Below are positions 48,791 to 57,490 of a stretch of DNA of 64,000 nucleotides, in pieces. The position numbers and the translations under genes are program-made. How positions within the stretch are numbered: the stretch's first letter is position 1; the number at the start of each line of letters is the position of its first letter. A model generated the notes under the pieces. The model was not told the origin of the DNA. It made no database searches and saw only the letters and a list, made by a program, of their open reading frames with translations. Origin of the DNA: Methanoculleus bourgensis MS2 (GTDB lineage Archaea > Halobacteriota > Methanomicrobia > Methanomicrobiales > Methanoculleaceae); assembly GCF_000304355.2 (NCBI RefSeq), contig NC_018227.2, positions 1,674,001-1,738,000 of the forward strand, given 5' to 3'.

Positions 48791-49408
48791 ATGGCATACG
48801 TACAGGAAGAATGGATTCCGCTCACCGGTCTCGGGCGCATGGTTGCCGCAGGCGAGATCACCAGTATCGATGAGGTGCTCGCGAGCGGCAAACCGATCAA
48901 GGAGCCCCAGATCGTCGATCTCCTTCTGCCCGACCTGGAGGACGAGGTGCTGGATATCAACATGGTCCAGCGGATGACGGACTCGGGTCGCCGTGTGAAG
49001 TTCCGCACCGTTGTGGTGGTCGGCAACCGGAACGGCTACGTCGGGTTCGGTCAGGCGAAGGATGCCCAGGTCGGCAACGCGATCCAGAAAGCAATAGCAG
49101 ACGCAAAAGTGAATATCATCAAGGTCCGCCGGGGATGCGGGAGCTGGGAATGCGGTTGTGATACCGGCCACTCGATCCCGATCGAGGTGACCGGCAAGGC
49201 AGGCAGTGTCCGGGTGACGCTGAAACCCGCACCGCAGGGGATCGGCCTTGTGACCGGGGATATCCCGAAGAAACTCCTGCAGCTTGCAGGCATCAAGGAT
49301 GTCTGGGCCTTCAACCGGGGGCAGACCCGGACGACCATCAACTACGCCAAGGCGACGTTCGAGGCGCTCCGGCAGACGAATATCATCCGGATCGGAGGGG
49401 CAGAGTGA
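48791..49408 (+). CDS. rps5: 30S ribosomal protein uS5
   Basis: The 205-residue S5 starts '[20 protein letters not shown]' and contains the family motifs '[20 protein letters not shown]', '[20 protein letters not shown]' and '[20 protein letters not shown]'. S5 lies at the mRNA entry and affects decoding accuracy. The GTG six bases upstream is out of good spacing. Confidence 0.96.
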   Translation: MAYVQEEWIPLTGLGRMVAAGEITSIDEVLASGKPIKEPQIVDLLLPDLEDEVLDINMVQRMTDSGRRVKFRTVVVVGNRNGYVGFGQAKDAQVGNAIQKAIADAKVNIIKVRRGCGSWECGCDTGHSIPIEVTGKAGSVRVTLKPAPQGIGLVTGDIPKKLLQLAGIKDVWAFNRGQTRTTINYAKATFEALRQTNIIRIGGAE

Positions 49409-49869
49409 TGTACGCGGTAGTGCAGGTGCGCGGCGTGGTCAACACCAACCGCGAGATCAAGGACACCTTGAAGATGCTCCGTCTGCACCACATCAACCAC
49501 TGCGTCCTCGTGCCCGATACCCCGGCGTACCTGGGCATGATCCGCAAGGTGAAGGACTATGTGGCGTATGGTGAGGTGGATCCGGAGATCCTGGCCACCC
49601 TCCTGCGCACCCGGGGCAGACTGACCGGGGACGAGCGGCTGACCGACGATTACGTCCATGCGCATACCCCGTATGCCGGCATTGACGAGTTTGCGGCTGC
49701 GCTCTGCAGCGGGGAGGCAAGTCTCCGCGATCTGGCGGAGATCAAGCCAGTTCTCCGGCTGCACCCCCCGCGAAAGGGCTATAAAACCATCAAGCGAACC
49801 TTTCAGCAGGGTGGGGCTCTCGGCTACTATGGCCCCCAGATCAATGATCTCCTCTACAAGATGAGGTGA
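49408..49869 (+). CDS. rpl30: 50S ribosomal protein uL30
   Basis: The 153-residue archaeal-length L30 reads '[20 protein letters not shown]', 'LKMLRLHHINHCVLVPDTPA', 'IKPVLRLHPPRKGYKTIKRT'. The bacterial protein is much shorter. Its start shares the last base of the rps5 stop. Confidence 0.96.
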   Translation: MYAVVQVRGVVNTNREIKDTLKMLRLHHINHCVLVPDTPAYLGMIRKVKDYVAYGEVDPEILATLLRTRGRLTGDERLTDDYVHAHTPYAGIDEFAAALCSGEASLRDLAEIKPVLRLHPPRKGYKTIKRTFQQGGALGYYGPQINDLLYKMR

Positions 49870-49874
49870 GACGG

Positions 49875-50300
49875 ATGCCCGTAAACAAGAGATCTAAATA
49901 CAGGGGTTCACGGACCTGTGGCGGCGGTACGCACAAGAACCGGCGTGGCGCCGGCAACAGGGGTGGACGGGGTAGAGCCGGGCAGCGGGACCACCGCTTC
50001 TCCCACTTCTACCTGAAGGGTGAGATATCCAACGGTAAGCACGGTTTCGTCAGCAAGGTGTCCGCGCCGGTGTCCGCCCTTGATGTCGGTGCGATCGATC
50101 AGATGGCCGAGGCACTGCTCCAGGAGGGGCTTGCTGCCCAGGAGGGCGACCTTATCGTTCTCGACACCACTGAACTTGGTATTGACAAAGTGCTCGGTAG
50201 CGGGAAAGTTACCCACAAACTGAGTATCTCAGCCCGGGCGTTTTCAGAACGGGCCCGGGCAAAGATTGAGGAGATGGGCGGTCAGGTAAAGACCGTCTAA
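49875..50300 (+). CDS. rpl15: 50S ribosomal protein uL15
   Basis: The 141-residue L15 starts 'MPVNKRSKYRGSRTCGGGTH', with the Gly/Arg-rich loop 'KNRRGAGNRGGRGRAGQRDH'. The ATG at 49875 follows GAGGTGAGACGG; an upstream GTG gives an atypical N-terminus. L15 is a late-assembly protein of the large subunit and traditionally precedes secY, as here. Confidence 0.96.
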   Translation: MPVNKRSKYRGSRTCGGGTHKNRRGAGNRGGRGRAGQRDHRFSHFYLKGEISNGKHGFVSKVSAPVSALDVGAIDQMAEALLQEGLAAQEGDLIVLDTTELGIDKVLGSGKVTHKLSISARAFSERARAKIEEMGGQVKTV

Positions 50301-50322
50301 AATCCTCTTTTTGGGTGAAAAC

Positions 50323-51756
50323 ATGGGAGATCTGCTGGATAGATTTGAACCCATCCTTGCAGCGATGCCTGCAGTCAGAAGTCCTGAGGGGCACGTCCAC
50401 TTCAAGAACAAGCTGATGTGGACGCTTGCGATCCTGCTCCTCTACTTCACGTTGACAAATATTGATATCTTTGGACTCTCTCCGCAGTCACAGGATATAT
50501 TCGGACTATGGCGTGCCCTGCTTGCTGGTGCGAGCGGTTCGCTCCTGCATCTCGGTATCGGGCCGATCGTCACCGCGTCGATCGTGCTGCAGCTGCTCAA
50601 GGGTGCCGAAATCCTGCAGATCGATACCAGTGAAGCACGCGGCCAGGTCATGTACATGGGCCTGCAGAAGATGCTCATCTTCGTGATGATCATCGTCGAG
50701 GCGCTCCCCATGGTCGCGAGCGGGCTGATGTTGCCCGATCCATCGGTAGCGGCACAGTTGTTCGGTGGAAACACGTTCGTGGTCTCGCTCCTGATCTTCC
50801 TCCAGCTCTGCATCGGCGGGCTTTTGGTGGTGCTGATGGACGAGGTCGTCACCAAGTGGGGTGTCGGTTCAGGTGTGGGGCTCTTCATCGTTGCGGGAGT
50901 CTCCCAGGGTCTGGTGAACGGTTTCCTGAACTGGCAGACGGGCACCGATCCCTTCCCGATCGGGTTCTTCCCGCGGCTGTTCGCCATCGGGACCTCGGGG
51001 GCAAGTTTCCTCGAGTATTTCGGGACCGACATGCTGGCCCTCGTCACGACGATCATCATCTTCCTGGTCATCGTCTACGTGGAATCGACCCGTATCGAGA
51101 TCCCGCTTGCGCATACCGCTGTCCGTGGCGCCCGGGCACGCTTCCCGGTGAAGCTCATCTACGCGAGTGTTCTGCCGATGATCCTGGTCCGTGTCCTGCA
51201 GGCAAACATCCAGATGATCGGGATGCTCCTCTCGAACGCCGGGATCACGATCCTCGGTGAGTTCCAGGAACAGCAACCGATCAACGGCCTCATGTGGTAC
51301 ATTGCGCCGATCAACCAGCCACAGGACTGGATGTGGTGGCTCGTCGATCTCGGGCATGCCCCCTGGGAGGTCATGCTGCGGATGGGCATCGATATAACGG
51401 TCATGGTGCTCGGGGGCGCGATCTTCGCGCTCTTCTGGGTCAAGACCGCGGGTCTCGACTCGAAGGATGTGGCCCGGCAGATCCAGAGGAGTGGTATGCA
51501 CATCCCCGGTTACCGCCGGAACGTTCAGGTGCTCGAGAAGTATCTCGACCGCTACATACCAAGGATCACCATCATCGGCGGTGCGTTCATCGGGATCCTC
51601 TCGGTCGTCGCGAACCTCTTCGGTGTGATCGGTGCGGTCGGCGGAACGGGTCTGCTGCTGGCGGTGAGTATCACGTACCGGCTCTACGAGGAGATCGCAA
51701 GCCAGCAGATCATGGAGATGTACCCGTTCATGCGGTCGTTCTTCGGGAAGGAGTGA
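50323..51756 (+). CDS. secY: preprotein translocase subunit SecY
   Basis: The 477-residue integral membrane protein has the archaeal SecY pattern: N-terminal 'MGDLLDRFEPILAAMPAVRS', about ten hydrophobic helices, the plug-proximal 'LWRALLAGASGSLLHLGIGP', and cytoplasmic loops 'ESTRIEIPLAHTAVRGARAR' and 'KTAGLDSKDVARQIQRSGMH'. It forms the Sec61-type channel with SecE and Sec-beta and should export the S-layer and vWA proteins of this window. The ATG at 50323 follows GGGTGAAAA. A T-rich stretch after the stop may reduce transcription into adkA. Confidence 0.97.
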   Translation: MGDLLDRFEPILAAMPAVRSPEGHVHFKNKLMWTLAILLLYFTLTNIDIFGLSPQSQDIFGLWRALLAGASGSLLHLGIGPIVTASIVLQLLKGAEILQIDTSEARGQVMYMGLQKMLIFVMIIVEALPMVASGLMLPDPSVAAQLFGGNTFVVSLLIFLQLCIGGLLVVLMDEVVTKWGVGSGVGLFIVAGVSQGLVNGFLNWQTGTDPFPIGFFPRLFAIGTSGASFLEYFGTDMLALVTTIIIFLVIVYVESTRIEIPLAHTAVRGARARFPVKLIYASVLPMILVRVLQANIQMIGMLLSNAGITILGEFQEQQPINGLMWYIAPINQPQDWMWWLVDLGHAPWEVMLRMGIDITVMVLGGAIFALFWVKTAGLDSKDVARQIQRSGMHIPGYRRNVQVLEKYLDRYIPRITIIGGAFIGILSVVANLFGVIGAVGGTGLLLAVSITYRLYEEIASQQIMEMYPFMRSFFGKE

Positions 51757-51925
51757 GCCCAAAGGGCCTCCTTTTCATTTTTGGTCCTGCTCTTCCCAAC
51801 ATGATACCACGTTCCCGGGCGATCCGGTCACCCGGACCGCCCGGCCAGGTTGATTCCGAAAAGAATTATTCTTCTGGGCAGGGATTTATTTTATAGCGAA
51901 CTATATTCTAAACAGAGTGATAGAG

Positions 51926-52501
51926 ATGGGGAAGAAAGTCGTCGTGACGGGGGTTCCCGGTGTCGGGAAGACCACCGTCATCAACGGTGCGATGGAGAGA
52001 CTTGCGGCCGAGGGCATCGCCTACAAGGCCGTCAACTTCGGCACGTGCATGTTTGATGTGGCCTGTAAGGAGAACCTGGTCTCGGATCGCGATGAGATGC
52101 GCAAACTCGGAAAAGATGACCAGAAACGCCTCCAGCAGGCGGCCGCCTCGGAGATCGCTGCCATGAGCGCTGATGCAAACATTATCATCGATACCCACAG
52201 CAGTGTCAGCACCCCGGCCGGGTTCCTGGCAGGGTTGCCTGAATGGGTGCTCCGGAAACTGATGCCCGATGTTGTCGTGCTAGTGGAGACCGACCCCGAC
52301 CAGATCCTGATGCGCCGGCTTGGTGACGAATCCAGAGTCCGCGACATGGAAGGAGCCCGTGCGATCGCCGGACACCAGGAGTTCAACCGCGCCATCGCCG
52401 CGGCGTATGCGATGTACACCGGCTGCACCGTCAAGATCGTCGGGAACGAAAACTTCCTGCTTGAACGAGCCATTGATGACCTGGTGAATGTCCTGAGGTA
52501 A
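51926..52501 (+). CDS. adkA: archaeal adenylate kinase
   Basis: The 191-residue protein has the P-loop 'VVVTGVPGVGKTTVINGAME', followed by 'IIIDTHSSVSTPAGFLAGLP' and 'DPDQILMRRLGDESRVRDME', matching the archaeal AdkA family, which differs from bacterial Adk. It interconverts AMP+ATP and 2 ADP. A 170-bp gap with an AT-rich TTTTATAGCGAACTATATT suggests its own promoter in addition to readthrough from secY. Confidence 0.93.
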   Translation: MGKKVVVTGVPGVGKTTVINGAMERLAAEGIAYKAVNFGTCMFDVACKENLVSDRDEMRKLGKDDQKRLQQAAASEIAAMSADANIIIDTHSSVSTPAGFLAGLPEWVLRKLMPDVVVLVETDPDQILMRRLGDESRVRDMEGARAIAGHQEFNRAIAAAYAMYTGCTVKIVGNENFLLERAIDDLVNVLR

Positions 52502-52507
52502 CCTGAC

Positions 52508-53128
52508 ATGGTGGACCTGAAGAAGCACGGCCCGACGATCGCGCTCCTCTTTACCATGCTGGTGATGCTCTCCTACGGTATCGAGTGGGTGCGGGTGACG
52601 GTCGGTTCGGTGATGGATATGATGCTCGGGCCGTTCATTGATGTCCTCGGCGTGCCGTTCTTTGTCATGATCCTGATCCTCTCCAGCATGACGGGCCTGT
52701 ACTCCTCGCTTGTCCAGAAGTACACCATCGATTACGAGAAGATGCAGGAGGTGCAGGCGAAGGCGCGGGTCTTCCAGAAGGAGTTCCGGGAGGCCCAGCT
52801 CTCCGGGGATGAAAAGCGGATCAAGAAACTCCAGGGGAAGCAGGAGCGGATGATGCAGGACCAGCTCGATATCTCAAAGCAACAGTTTACCCCGATGGCG
52901 ATCATCCTCGTGCTGACGGTGCCGATCTTCTTCTGGCTCCTCTTCCGGCTCCCGCCGGTCGGGGCTGAGATGACTGCCGCAAGCGGTATCGTGCTGCCCT
53001 TCGTTGGGGCTGTCAGCCTCTCGGGGGTTGCATTCTGGATCGTGCCGGCCTGGATTCTCTGGTACATGATCTGTTCGCTTGCCATCAGCCAGGTGATCAG
53101 GAAGTCGCTCAATATCGGGGGGATCTGA
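52508..53128 (+). CDS. DUF106 (archaeal YidC/EMC3-like) membrane insertase
   Basis: The 206-residue protein has three or four membrane segments ('IALLFTMLVMLSYGIEWVRV', 'VPFFVMILILSSMTGLYSSL', 'MAIILVLTVPIFFWLLFRLP', C-terminal 'WIVPAWILWYMICSLAISQV') and a charged coiled-coil loop ('MQEVQAKARVFQKEFREAQL'). This is the layout of archaeal DUF106 proteins of the Oxa1/YidC/EMC3 superfamily, which insert small membrane proteins. Its place downstream of secY fits that role. The stop overlaps the cmk start by one base. Confidence 0.88.
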   Translation: MVDLKKHGPTIALLFTMLVMLSYGIEWVRVTVGSVMDMMLGPFIDVLGVPFFVMILILSSMTGLYSSLVQKYTIDYEKMQEVQAKARVFQKEFREAQLSGDEKRIKKLQGKQERMMQDQLDISKQQFTPMAIILVLTVPIFFWLLFRLPPVGAEMTAASGIVLPFVGAVSLSGVAFWIVPAWILWYMICSLAISQVIRKSLNIGGI

Positions 53129-53670
53129 TGCGGATAACCGTCAGCGGCCCGCCGGGGAGCGGCACCACGTCGCTTGCCCGCTACCTCGCCGGGAAGTACG
53201 GGCTTGAGTTTATCTCTGCGGGAGAGGTCTTCCGCAGGCTCGCCCGGGAGCACGATATGGACCTTGCCGAGTTCGGAAGGCTCGCGGAGAGCGATCCCTC
53301 AGTTGACCGGATGATCGATGCCAGGCAGAAGGAGATCGGGGAGGCCTCAGAGAAGATCGTCGTCGAGGGGAGGCTCTCGGGCCGGATGATCGAGAACGCT
53401 GATCTCAGGATCTGGCTTGCGGCATCGCTTGAGTGCCGGGCAAAACGGATCGCAGGAAGGGATGGGATGGATGAAGAGGGGGCGCTTGCCTACACGAGGA
53501 ACCGGCAGCACTCGGAGGCCACCCGTTACCAGACCTACTACGATATTGATATCAGCGACCTCTCGTCGTATGACCTTGTTCTTTCGTCAGAGACCTTCGG
53601 CGTGGACGCCCTCGGCGCGATCGTGGATACGGCGATCGCGTGTCTCCGGCGGCAGAAGGGCAGGCTCTAG
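53128..53670 (+). CDS. cmk: cytidylate kinase
   Basis: The 180-residue kinase has the P-loop 'ITVSGPPGSGTTSLARYLAG' (with Thr-Thr rather than Lys-Thr after Gly-Ser-Gly), 'VVEGRLSGRMIENADLRIWL' and 'RYQTYYDIDISDLSSYDLVL', typical of archaeal CMP kinases. It phosphorylates CMP and dCMP. It is the last gene of the ribosomal-secY series; the cbf5 and L14e genes found next in some archaea are absent, and repeat sequence follows. Confidence 0.93.
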   Translation: MRITVSGPPGSGTTSLARYLAGKYGLEFISAGEVFRRLAREHDMDLAEFGRLAESDPSVDRMIDARQKEIGEASEKIVVEGRLSGRMIENADLRIWLAASLECRAKRIAGRDGMDEEGALAYTRNRQHSEATRYQTYYDIDISDLSSYDLVLSSETFGVDALGAIVDTAIACLRRQKGRL

Positions 53671-53704
53671 CGGGCCATTGCATCTAATATTTTCATGCGA
53701 TTGG

Positions 53705-53870
53705 TGCGTCACGCGAGGGGTCCTGGTTGGGAGGAGATACACGGACTTCGCGTCTTCGCGATCTTCGCGTGAGGCATTATTTCCTCCCTGTACTGAAGAC
53801 TCACGCGAAGCCGCGAAGGGCGCGAAGGGTGGCGGGGAGGAGATACATGGACTTCGCGCGAGGTGGTGAT
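53705..53870. repeat. palindromic repeat family copy downstream of cmk
   Basis: The arms CTTCGCGTCTTCGCGATCTT and TCACGCGAAGCCGCGAAGGG flank the linker GGCATTATTTCCTCCCTGTACTGAAGAC, whose 3' half is the reverse complement of the family spacer. A partial second copy follows (GGGCGCGAAGGGTGG). It sits between convergent cmk and atpD, where it could act as a bidirectional transcription end. Confidence 0.75.
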
Positions 53871-53912
53871 CGCTCACCACGCATCAGGACCCGCAAGATA
53901 AGATGAAATGCT

Positions 53913-54551
53913 TTACCACCGTCTCTTTGCCTTTATCTTTTTGATCCGCCGGAGCCGCACCGCATCCTGCCGCTCCATCTCGTCGCGCTGGTACTCGATT
54001 AACCGGCGCAGGTCGGTGAGCTCCGGGATGACCTTGAACTCCAGCGCGTTCACGCGCCGCCTGGTCCGTTCGATATCGTCGAGCAGCCGCGTAATCCCTC
54101 CTTCGAGTTCGGCGCTCGCGATGATCGCGGAGATGAGGTCCTCGTAGGCGTCGGCGGCATCGTCGATGACCGATGAGGTCCCGAGGATTCCGTAACCCCG
54201 CTGGATGAGCGTCTTCTTCACCATAACCGGTTCCAGGTCGGGGAGGTGCACCCCGAAGACGTTCTTGTGACCTGTCGTGTAGGTCGGGACGGCCTCTACG
54301 GAGAGCGCTGCAAGGAGCACCCCGGTCGCCCCCTCCATCATGGTGGCGACCGCCGCCATCTCCCGAGCATGGGCATATTTCTCTTCGAGTTCCTTGCGCT
54401 CGCGTGCGGCCTGGTCGGTGAGCCTGACGAGTTCCAGCATCATGCCGTCGAGCTTCATTTTAAGAAGGCGGTGTATCCGCTCCGCGAGCGCCATCCGCCG
54501 CCGGACGATCAGCAGGCCGGACCGGGTGGGTTTGATCTCGTCAACAGGCAT
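53913..54551 (-). CDS. atpD: A/V-type ATP synthase subunit D
   Basis: The 212-residue, largely coiled-coil protein matches subunit D, the central rotor shaft: 'IKPTRSGLLIVRRRMALAER', 'GGITRLLDDIERTRRRVNAL', 'EFKVIPELTDLRRLIEYQRD', ending in a basic tail. It couples the A3B3 head to the membrane rotor via subunits C and F. It is preceded by the subunit C gene (12-bp gap) and no other ATPase gene is nearby, although C and D normally belong to a nine-gene operon. Confidence 0.92.
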   Translation of the reverse strand: MPVDEIKPTRSGLLIVRRRMALAERIHRLLKMKLDGMMLELVRLTDQAARERKELEEKYAHAREMAAVATMMEGATGVLLAALSVEAVPTYTTGHKNVFGVHLPDLEPVMVKKTLIQRGYGILGTSSVIDDAADAYEDLISAIIASAELEGGITRLLDDIERTRRRVNALEFKVIPELTDLRRLIEYQRDEMERQDAVRLRRIKKIKAKRRW

Positions 54552-54563
54552 GGTATCTCTCTC

Positions 54564-55688
54564 CTACAGGACGATATACTGCCATATCCGCCCGGGTGGA
54601 AGGCCGAATGCTTTTCCCCGGGCGATTGCCCGCAGGTTTGCGACCTCGTACCGCTTCCGCTCCAGGTAGGCGATCATCGTCAGGACCGAGAACGGGTGGC
54701 GGCGGGAGAGGGCTTCAAGCTCCCTGAGCCTGGTGCGGGTGATCGCCATCTCGATCTCGTGAACGGGCCGCAGGTGCTGGTGCCACCGCTGCCAGACCAG
54801 TTCCGCGGCGTCCTCGCTGGAGAAGCCGGGGTCCTGCCTGAGTTCGCGCACCGCCCGGGCCAGGACAGGGGCGATATCGGTCTGCAGGAAGGTGCTCGTG
54901 AATTCTTCCTCTGTCCCGGTGCTGTAGAGCCGTCGGAAGAGGTCGATGGGGATGCGGCCGCCGGAGATCATGGTCTGGTCGATGGTTGTGATGTCGCATG
55001 CCTCCTCGCCACAGCGGAGTCGGAGGAGGTTCTTCATGTTGGTGATATCGATCTCGAACCTGAGGTATGCGATCAACTCCCGGCACCCGCTGCACCCGGA
55101 CGCGACAAGACCGAGCAGCCCGGCATAGTAACTCATGTAGAGTTCGTTCTCGATCCTGGCAAATACGCCACGCTCTCCACATATCCGGTAGTACTCTTCA
55201 AGGACCGGGTAGAGGCGCCAGTCCTGGAGGGCTTCCAGCGCCTCGCCGCAGGTCGTAAGGCCCAGGAGGTGGTCGAGGAGTGTGGTGTCGAGCTCACCCG
55301 CAGGGACCAGAAGGTCGCGGACCTGCTGCCGGGGAACGTCAAAGACTGTGCCCCTGAGTATCGCCATGACGTTTGTGATGTCCCACCGGGTGAGGTACTC
55401 CCGGGCTAGAGTGTGCATATCCCCCGGGGCGATCATCATGGCATGCCGGAACGACCGTGCCAGGTTACGGTTTACCGTCTCCTCGATGAGCCGGGCGCCG
55501 GAAAAACTGGCTGCCAGGTCCATGATGTCCCGGTAATCCTCCTGCCGCCCGAGGTAGGCGACGACCCCCGGTATGCTCATCTGCATGATGCGGCGGTAGT
55601 CTTCACGGGAGAGGAGCTTCGTCCTGCGGACCCGGTACCGGGTGCAGGCATAGACGCATGACGGAGCTATCAGACCGGGCAGGGTCAT
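54564..55688 (-). CDS. atpC: A/V-type ATP synthase subunit C
   Basis: The 374-residue product is helical and matches subunit C (the funnel between rotor ring and shaft): 'YACTRYRVRRTKLLSREDYR', 'TLAREYLTRWDITNVMAILR', 'IDITNMKNLLRLRCGEEACD', 'RKRYEVANLRAIARGKAFGL'. The last block is the most conserved part of the family. It is cotranscribed with atpD. As the neighbouring A, B, E, F, I and K genes are missing, this pair is either relocated from the main operon or a second copy. Confidence 0.85.
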   Translation of the reverse strand: MTLPGLIAPSCVYACTRYRVRRTKLLSREDYRRIMQMSIPGVVAYLGRQEDYRDIMDLAASFSGARLIEETVNRNLARSFRHAMMIAPGDMHTLAREYLTRWDITNVMAILRGTVFDVPRQQVRDLLVPAGELDTTLLDHLLGLTTCGEALEALQDWRLYPVLEEYYRICGERGVFARIENELYMSYYAGLLGLVASGCSGCRELIAYLRFEIDITNMKNLLRLRCGEEACDITTIDQTMISGGRIPIDLFRRLYSTGTEEEFTSTFLQTDIAPVLARAVRELRQDPGFSSEDAAELVWQRWHQHLRPVHEIEMAITRTRLRELEALSRRHPFSVLTMIAYLERKRYEVANLRAIARGKAFGLPPGRIWQYIVL

Positions 55689-56683
55689 GTACTATTCACA
55701 TTGACGTAGCCTCCATAAAATGCATGGTTTCAGAGGGGGGTGAGCGGCGGGGCGTGCGCGACAACAGGCTGAACCCCAAACGACGATGAGGCAGCGAGAG
55801 GCCGAACTGACGAACAATCTGGGTGTTCAATGCAGGTGGAATGCAGGAGATCAGGGCCACGCACTGCCTTCGCTCCCATCGGGAGGAGGAGCGCACGCTC
55901 GGCGCGGGGAGACCCCCTTCCCGGTCCCCACCCCTTGAGGTGATTCCCACCACGGTCCACTGCCCGGGTGAGGCGGGGTCCAGTCCCGGTACTTCGCACA
56001 TTTAGGCACCCGATAATGAGCGATTTGGCTCGTGCGGCGCTGTAAAGAGGAGTCGTAGCACCCGAACTTCGCGCTCTTCGCGCCTTCGCGTGAGCTTTCA
56101 GCACAGGGGGTGAGCGGGCCTCACGCGAAGGCCGCGAAGCCGCGAAGGGGCGTTGCAGGTACCCGGACAGCTCTTCGCGCCCTTTGCGCCTTCGCGTGAG
56201 ATACTGTACAAGGGTAATAAACAAGGCCTCACGCGAAGACGCAAAGGGAACTGCCTACACCCATTACCAAACTTCGCGTCCTCCCGCGTGCTTCGCGAGA
56301 GGTAATGTACAAGGGTAACGAACAAGGCCTCACGCGAAAGACGCGAAGGCGCGAAAGGGACTGCCTACACCCGTTATCAAACTTCGCGTCCTTCGCGGCT
56401 TCGCGTGAGTTTTCGGCGTGTGATAACGATACAACCTCACGCGAAGGTCGCGAAGCCTTGACGGGAAGTCGATGGTTTGACTTCCGGTTGGCTTCCTCAA
56501 AAATGTTAGCGAAGTACTGAGTCCGGTCCCGGCATCCGGCATCGGGCTTCGTCGGGGGGGAGCCACCGGTATTAACAGGGCGGACACCGTGCCCAGGACG
56601 TGGTGGAAGAGAGTCAGCCCTCGCTCCCGTAAGATCGTCCCGACCAAACCCTCATCACCTACCGCCTCCCAACCATATACCCA
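55689..56683. other. ~1 kb intergenic region, half of it palindromic repeats
   Basis: From 55689 to about 56050 I see no gene, RNA or repeat I can name; open frames there have no recognisable product. From 56060 to 56460 the palindromic repeat family appears in three to four units. From 56460 to 56683 there is nothing but the probable hisF promoter region. The interval separates the atpC start from hisF. Confidence 0.4.
56060..56460. repeat. palindromic repeat family cluster upstream of hisF
   Basis: Units carry CTTCGCGCTCTTCGCGCCTT and TCACGCGAAGGCCGCGAAGC style arms. The linkers are variants (AGCACAGGGGGTGAGCGGGC, TGTACAAGGGTAATAAACAA twice, TTCGGCGTGTGATAACGATA) of the spacer seen at 2.5 kb. 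The unit spacing is again close to 100-110 bp. The arms are less perfect than in the first array, which suggests an older cluster. Confidence 0.75.
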
Positions 56684-57490
56684 ATGGTTTTGACGAAGCG
56701 GATCATCCCCTGCCTGGACCTCAAGGACGGGCGGGTAGTCAAAGGCACGCACTTCGTCGGCCTGCGCGACGCGGGCGATCCCGTCGAGCTGGCCCGGCGC
56801 TACAACGAGCAGGGTGCGGATGAGGTGGTCTTCCTCGATATCGCGGCATCGAAGGAACGCCGGGGCACCATCATCGACGTGATCCAGCGGGCGGCAGACG
56901 AACTCTTCCTCCCGCTCACCGTCGGCGGCGGCATCAGGACGATCGACGACATGCAGCAGATCCTCCGGGCCGGCGCTGATAAGGTGAGCATCAACTCTAG
57001 CGCCGTCAAGGACCCGGACCTGATATCCCGGGGCTCCGAGCGGTTCGGCACCCAGTGTATCGTCGTTGCCGTGGATGTCCGGCGAAACTACCGGATGGAG
57101 CCCGGGAGGACCCCTATCACCCTCGCCGACGGGCGGGAGTGCTGGTATGAGGTTGTGACTCACGGGGGGAGCAGGTCCACAGGGCTTGATGCGGTCGCCT
57201 GGGCTCGCGAGGTCGAGGAGCGCGGGGCCGGCGAGATCCTCCTCACCAGCATGGAGACCGACGGGACGAAGGAGGGGTTCGATATCCCCATCACCGCGGC
57301 GGTCTCAGGTGCGGTCGGTATCCCGGTCGTCGCGAGCGGTGGTGTGGGCACGCTCGAACACTTCTACCTAGGATTTACAAAAGGGAAGGCCGACGCCTGC
57401 CTTGCGGCAAGCGTCTTCCACTACGGTGAGTTCACCGTCCGTCAGGTGAAGGAGTACCTGGCGGGACGGGGTATCCCGGTACGGCTCTAA
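56684..57490 (+). CDS. hisF: imidazole glycerol phosphate synthase subunit HisF
   Basis: The 268-residue TIM barrel shows '[20 protein letters not shown]' with the catalytic Asp of CLD, '[20 protein letters not shown]', and '[20 protein letters not shown]' with the second catalytic Asp, then '[20 protein letters not shown]'. With HisH it converts PRFAR and ammonia to imidazole glycerol phosphate and AICAR in histidine synthesis. Other his genes are not adjacent. Its last 59 bases overlap the 3' end of pheT on the opposite strand. Confidence 0.96.
   Translation: MVLTKRIIPCLDLKDGRVVKGTHFVGLRDAGDPVELARRYNEQGADEVVFLDIAASKERRGTIIDVIQRAADELFLPLTVGGGIRTIDDMQQILRAGADKVSINSSAVKDPDLISRGSERFGTQCIVVAVDVRRNYRMEPGRTPITLADGRECWYEVVTHGGSRSTGLDAVAWAREVEERGAGEILLTSMETDGTKEGFDIPITAAVSGAVGIPVVASGGVGTLEHFYLGFTKGKADACLAASVFHYGEFTVRQVKEYLAGRGIPVRL

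Noticed and set aside
55760-56005. Third TnpB-like remnant between atpC and hisF
   Set aside because: A few residues in translated frames looked suggestive, but no zinc ribbon, RuvC motif or terminal hairpin could be found.
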